Part shown: positions 36,801 to 42,800 of the stretch, piece by piece
Position numbering within the stretch: the first letter of the stretch is position 1
Layout of the letters: each line of letters starts with the position of its first letter
Assembly: GCF_000003815.2 (NCBI RefSeq)
Contig: NC_049981.1
Location: 29,390,854 to 29,454,853 of the forward strand
DNA: 64,000 bases
Direction of reading: 5' to 3'
From: Branchiostoma floridae
Taxonomy: Eukaryota > Chordata > Leptocardii > Amphioxiformes > Branchiostomatidae
Translations under genes and position numbers: made by a program
Notes under the pieces: generated by a model
Databases searched by the model: none
What the model saw: the letters and a program-made list of their open reading frames with translations, nothing else
What the model was told of the DNA's origin: nothing

Positions 36801-39800
36801 CGCAAGGCACATACATATAGAACACAACACTGTCTTTTACGTATCACCCGAGGTACCAGCCCTCCCGTGGGAAGGATCGACCGATGTCATACCTAGGTGC
36901 CCAAGATAAGGGTGCAACAAATTCAATTGGGTGACATAGACTAAAAAAACTCACCCTCTGTTTGGCTGTTATTCTCCTCTTCCTGTGTGTGAAGTAGGAA
37001 TCCATCAATATCATCCTCTCCTTCTCCGTCAAGTCCGATAGTTCCACAAATCTCTGCTTGTCCCCTATCCTCTCCTTCAGCTCATCAAGAACACTGCCTT
37101 CCGTGAGGCTCAGGACCAACTTTACGCCGGACGGAAGCTCGGCGGGGAGCCAGTCGAAGGTGAGAGTCCCCTCGGTGGGCAGTAGTCTCTCCACCCCGTC
37201 CAGCAGGAGAACTGTCATGTTGCCCCACTTGGAGGCCTTCAGGAGCAGGTCGTTGAAGAAAGAGACCAGCTTTCTGTACTCCACGGGGATCTTCTCCAGC
37301 TCGCCCTCCAGGTTGGTCGCACAGAGCTGCTGGCAGATCTCGTTGAGCAGGGTGTGAGTGCACGTGGGGCTGTGGATGTAGCGGAGGACGCAGATAGGCT
37401 GGGTCCCCGTCCACTCCGATAGCGACGTTGCCACTTTACTGACGACCGCGGACTTCCCGCTCCCCTGCCCCCCATACAACACGATCGGTTTCGACTCCTC
37501 GGAGGTGACCAGCTCCCGCACGGCGCTCACAACGTCCTCTCGCGCGACAAACTTCTGGCTGTGTGCGAGGCTGACCGCCGAGCTCTCCAACAACTTGTAG
37601 TAGAGCTCTCTGATGGGCGTTTCCTTTAGGTACTGCATCTCCGCGTAGTTGTCGACCACTCTGTCGATCAACTGCTTCACTTTGGCAACAAACTGCGAGC
37701 AGAAATCTGCAAGGTAGCTCTTGTGTTCTGTGTGCGCGGAAGGGTCGAGTCCGCTCTCTTTCCACACCGTGCATAACCGGACCGTGTTGTCCGGGTCGAC
37801 CTTTTCGTTTATGTAGGAATCGCGGAGGAATCTCAACTTCTCCTGAGCCGCGCTGTCAAGTTCTAGGCTACTGTTAATGTCGGTGAAGTTCTTGGCACTG
37901 GGATCCGACAGGCTCTTGGAAAGTCCTTCCAACGTGCGCAAGAAAAACACGCAATTCTTGGACGGCTCAGTGTCGAGGCTGAGAGCCTCCAAAACCTCTG
38001 CTTCAACACCTGGAGAAATGGATAAAGTCCAAACAACATGATTTTATACACATACCATGGACTAGCAGTTAGACGCTACATGGTAGTAGATTAGGTACAA
38101 AATGGGTCACTACGGACCGTTGTAGTGCCACGGAATATCCTTGAAAATCCTTTTTCCTTGAAAATTTTGGCCCAGCCTTGATATACTTTGAGCAACCATT
38201 CCTCAGAGTTTGAGACAATCAACACCCAGGCTGTTTTCTTTTCATGGTTATAAAGACGACCCTTTGGACTGCCTGGTGGAGAAAGATTTTCAAGATTGAA
38301 ATTGGGGTTAGAACTTTTTTGAAGCCTTGTTTCAGTGTATTTTAACATGCTTTTCTATGCCTATGGAGAGGTTTAACTGTGTTATCAACCTTTTTGATGA
38401 CGTACAAACTGTACTTCCTTTACAGTTTACTGGACACTCCAAACATGGCTATAAACCTGATATTTCTAACATAATCAATTTTGCCAGTATCCTTACCTGT
38501 AACATCCAGCTGAAAAATGCCAACATTTCCCAAGAAATTGACTTTTGCTTTAAAATTTTGTTTTGAAAAGACTGGCTGTATGGACTCATTTGGGACCATG
38601 TGGGTTGGCGTGGATGGGAGCCTTTTGCCCTGAGAAGCAAGAACAGCAGTTAGCTGTTGTACCTGATAGCTGGTACTTGCTGAGCTGCTTGGTACTGATG
38701 GCCCTGCGCTGGTGCGCGGCCTGGGCTGACTTGTAGAGAAGGTCCTGTAGAGCGTTGAAGGTGTTCAACCACACGTTGTGGTAGTGGGCCATCAGTTCTT
38801 CATTCTCCTCCGACCTGTTGGACATAAAAGGTATCAAAGTTTACTTGCAAGTTCAAGCTCATAGACTAATTGCAAGTATATGGTAGAAACAAACATAGGG
38901 GATATGCATGTAATACAATGATAAATATTATTGTACCAAAGAGAAGACATGTACTTGTACATGTGTTTGCTATATCTAGACAGTTTGGGTTTGACCTCTT
39001 TTTTTGGAAGCAGAGGAAGACAAAGAGCCCCACTTTCCACAATTTATGGGTTCTGTGATTTTAAGAGGAAAGTGTTCTTTTTTTGTTCTTTCACATCTTC
39101 TTCTTTTGTCTATGTGTCTTCTTCTTTTTCTTCAGTCATGACCCAATCAGAGCTTAGACCTGACATCAGCATAATTAGCTTTTACAGCAAAAATGAACAA
39201 AATATTATCAGATTCTGTTGCAGCAAATATGAAGTGGTCTTTATTCTGGGCGATGCCTCAGGGCTAAGTTTAATTGTATTAACAGTATTGTGTGTGAATA
39301 TCTGGAGGTTTCTGGGAGGGAAACATCCTGCATTTTCACAAAAATATTGGATTTCTACTTTGTATTCCATTCTTACCTGTCTCCATAGTGTGGCAACTTT
39401 GCCTCGATGGGCTGTAGGACGTACTCTGGGGGTACCGCATTCTCATCCTTCACATACCACTCCTCCAGCAGGCTCACATCTGGACATATGGAAAAACTTT
39501 ATTCATGCCCGTAAGCTTATTGCAATTACATGGTAGAAAATATAGAATACAATACGGTGTATTCCGTATCACCCGAGGTCCCAGCCCGACCGCGGGTTGG
39601 ATCGCCCGACGGCCGAAGGCCTGAGAAAACCCCTGTTTTGATGCGAAATGCGCCAGAAGTTGAACAAATTTGGCGCCCTCGAACAAAAAGTGTTGCAACA
39701 GCAATGTTCCAACGTCCGAATCAGGTATTCAAATTGCCAACCGTGCCACACTCCGCCCGTTCGACATGGTTCGATTAACTCAGAGAAAGCCTGTTCGATA

Positions 39801-42800
39801 CGGAAGTTATGGCCCGGTCCGGAACACCCGTATCAAACGTTTTTGTGTCACATAAACATGACATAAACAAAGATATAGGATATGCATGTAACAATGAAAA
39901 GTGATCAATATCATGTGATCAGTACCAAGTGAGTACTCGAATACTAGTGTTGAATATATCTAGGTAGGTTGGGTTTGACTTCTTTTTTGGAAGCAGAGGA
40001 AGACAAAGAGTCTCACATTTTCTACAATTCGTGGGTTTGGTGATTTTAAGAGGAAAGTGGATTTCTGTACGTCCGTAAATGTGGAGAAGGTGGGGAATGA
40101 ATATAAATGTGGTTCTTTCTGTGTGGCTATAAACTGAGCAATAAATAATAAAATGCGTTTCATCTTCCACTGCTTTAGGTGCACATTATTTACAAATTCT
40201 TTTCTTTTTCATATAATGAACAGTCCCTCTTGTGAATGCAAATAATATTTTCTGTAATCTAGTTGATATCTGAACTTTATTCACAGACATTAAATATATA
40301 TATTCAGTGAGTAGTTGTTGAAAAATGTCATGATTTTTTGACAGAGACAATAAAAAGTTATTAGTGGCGCTAGTTCATCTTTATTTGCAGGGGTAACCTA
40401 TACGCATGTACCTGTTGTATCTAAAATGTAATATTTAGAATGGTGGTTTTAGATCGCAATATTTTCAACACGTACATATGATATCCCAAAATACCATGTT
40501 TTAGATACAACGTTTACCCCGCGAATAAAGGTTAACTGTCATTAACAAAACCCCGCTGTTGGCTATTTGGATCAAACTCGAGGATCTAAGGGCCTGAGTT
40601 TTGATACCTTGTAGGGGATGATATTTCTTATTTTGAATTGCGGCCTAAAGCCTGTAGCCTTGTGTATGGGAAGCTTTGGCGTACTAGCCCCGAGCGTCAA
40701 ACCTCCGCACTTTAAAGGACTTATAAACACTTATCAAAGAGACACGCCTGTTACACTGTAGGCACTTAGTTCGAACGCACGTTCTACGCAGCATAGAACA
40801 TGATCATTGAATGCCCGACCTAGGTAACTTATCTCGATCGTTTGAAGACTTTATAGAGTTCTTTGGTCGTCCAAATGCAATGCAACAGCTAGACGGAATG
40901 TTGTAGAGTATGTCTATAATTTCGGAATTTTTTGCAAGTGTTTTTTTCTGTTATAAAACCGGCCGGGGAACTAAATGATCGAATTCAAAGCCTTTGAAAC
41001 AAGCGTGGAGAGTAGGGCATAATGATCAGTGTGCTTGGTTAAAAACCTGTGCCATAGCAAGGACACTGTGCAGTTGTAAGTAACGCTAGTTCACCTTTAT
41101 CCGCGGGGTAACCTATATCCGTTGTTTTACAAAACAGGGTATTTAGGCACACAAAGTCGACGGGTGGTAGTTTTAAACTGCAATGTACAGAAAATATTGC
41201 AATTTTAAACCAACGTCCGTCAACGTGATATCTCCAAATACCCTGTTTTTAAAAGCAACGGATATAGGTTACCCAACGGATAAAGGTGAACTAGCATTAT
41301 AGCCTTGAGATCCTACCCTTTGAAGGTATGTGGTTGCAATATATCATTTCATTTTTCATTACAGCATGTAAAAGTTACAGCAAAAAGATAAATGAATTGT
41401 AATCTGAGGCAGCAAATATAAAGTGGTCTGGGTTTATTTTGGGAGGGGAGCAATACCTCTTGGCTGAGCCAAATTATGGTCTCAGAACACAGTTTTTTGC
41501 CTATGGGGATTTACATGGTTAAGGACCCTAAAGTGAGGTGGTTCGACGACTCAAAACCTATAGTAGGGTGCAGATACAATTTACAAGAATTTAGTATGTT
41601 GAAGTCGAGGGTACAGCCTACAAAATATCTGAAAATGAGCATAGATTTGCCTGCTCATTTTTCTATAAAAGACAATTTGATTTGACCCCCAGCGGAGGTC
41701 ATGGAACTGCAGGAGACGAACAGGAAGTGCCGGTAACCGTATCAAGGCGCAAATTCCCGCCGGCCGAAAAAACAACGTAATCCAACTTATACAGTATGAA
41801 CACCGATGTATTCCTCTACTGTTCACCACAGATTCCACCTCGCTGTTGTGCACGGAAGAATAAATGCGGCCTTTGCAAGTACTGCGGTGCACTATTTTAA
41901 CATGAACTACTTTTGGGGACGGGGGTCACGGATAAATACTGTGTTATGAGACCTTATATAAAAAATCATAGTGTTGTGTGCAAGTTCTGTAGCTTGGAGA
42001 AAGAGAGAATCATTTCATTCCTATCATATCATTCCATTTTTCACAAAAGTGTGTGAAAGTAGACTTACCTTTGCCAAGTTGCACAGCGGTATCCCGCACA
42101 TGACAGAACTCAATCTCGTTGATATGTTGAGGTAAGGGACACTCCCCATACCTGTCTCCTATTATGGACTGCACGGGAAATACGAAGAAAACTTTGATTT
42201 GAACTTGAAAGTTCATCTGTGTTGGTAGAATTGATTCTGAAAGTAGAACTGTAATTTCCAACACAAGAAATTGGACTTTTTTGAACTGAAAGACTCAAGC
42301 CAGAGTGTGCACAAGGAATGGAGTCATGTGTGCTATCTAAAAAACAGGATGTCACAGAAGCGGTGGATTGTCTATTCCTTGACAATGACTGGAGTTGAAG
42401 AGTCAAAAATTTGCACCAGTTTCTTGTGCTAGAGATTATACTTCAACTTTATTCAGAAAACTTTGAATATTATTCACAAAGAAAAACAACAGATGCAGGA
42501 TGGAAGGAAAAAAGGACACTTACAACATCCTATAAACAACCAACCTACTATCTGGAAATGTTGTAAAAAGGGGCTACGGTAGGAGAAGAAACTAGACACA
42601 AAACTTATGTGTGGCAGTCAGGGCTCTAGCCAGCTCGAAATTTTTTTCCGTCAGCCAATTCCAATCGTTGTGAAAACCGCAAAAATTCATTTTCCCTATG
42701 ACACTACAAAGTAGTAAATGTTGCCATTGAGACCTTGAAAAACGGGTTTTAATGAGATTATCGTATGCGAAAGGGCGCCGACACACATTGCCAACAATCA

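Noticed and set aside
38931-39536. 201-codon plus-strand frame
   Set aside because: Overlaps exon 4 of the minus-strand gene antisense and an interspersed repeat; low-complexity Ser/Phe runs. Judged a chance frame.
41476-41685. 69-codon plus-strand frame in intron 3
   Set aside because: No motif and AT-rich intron context.
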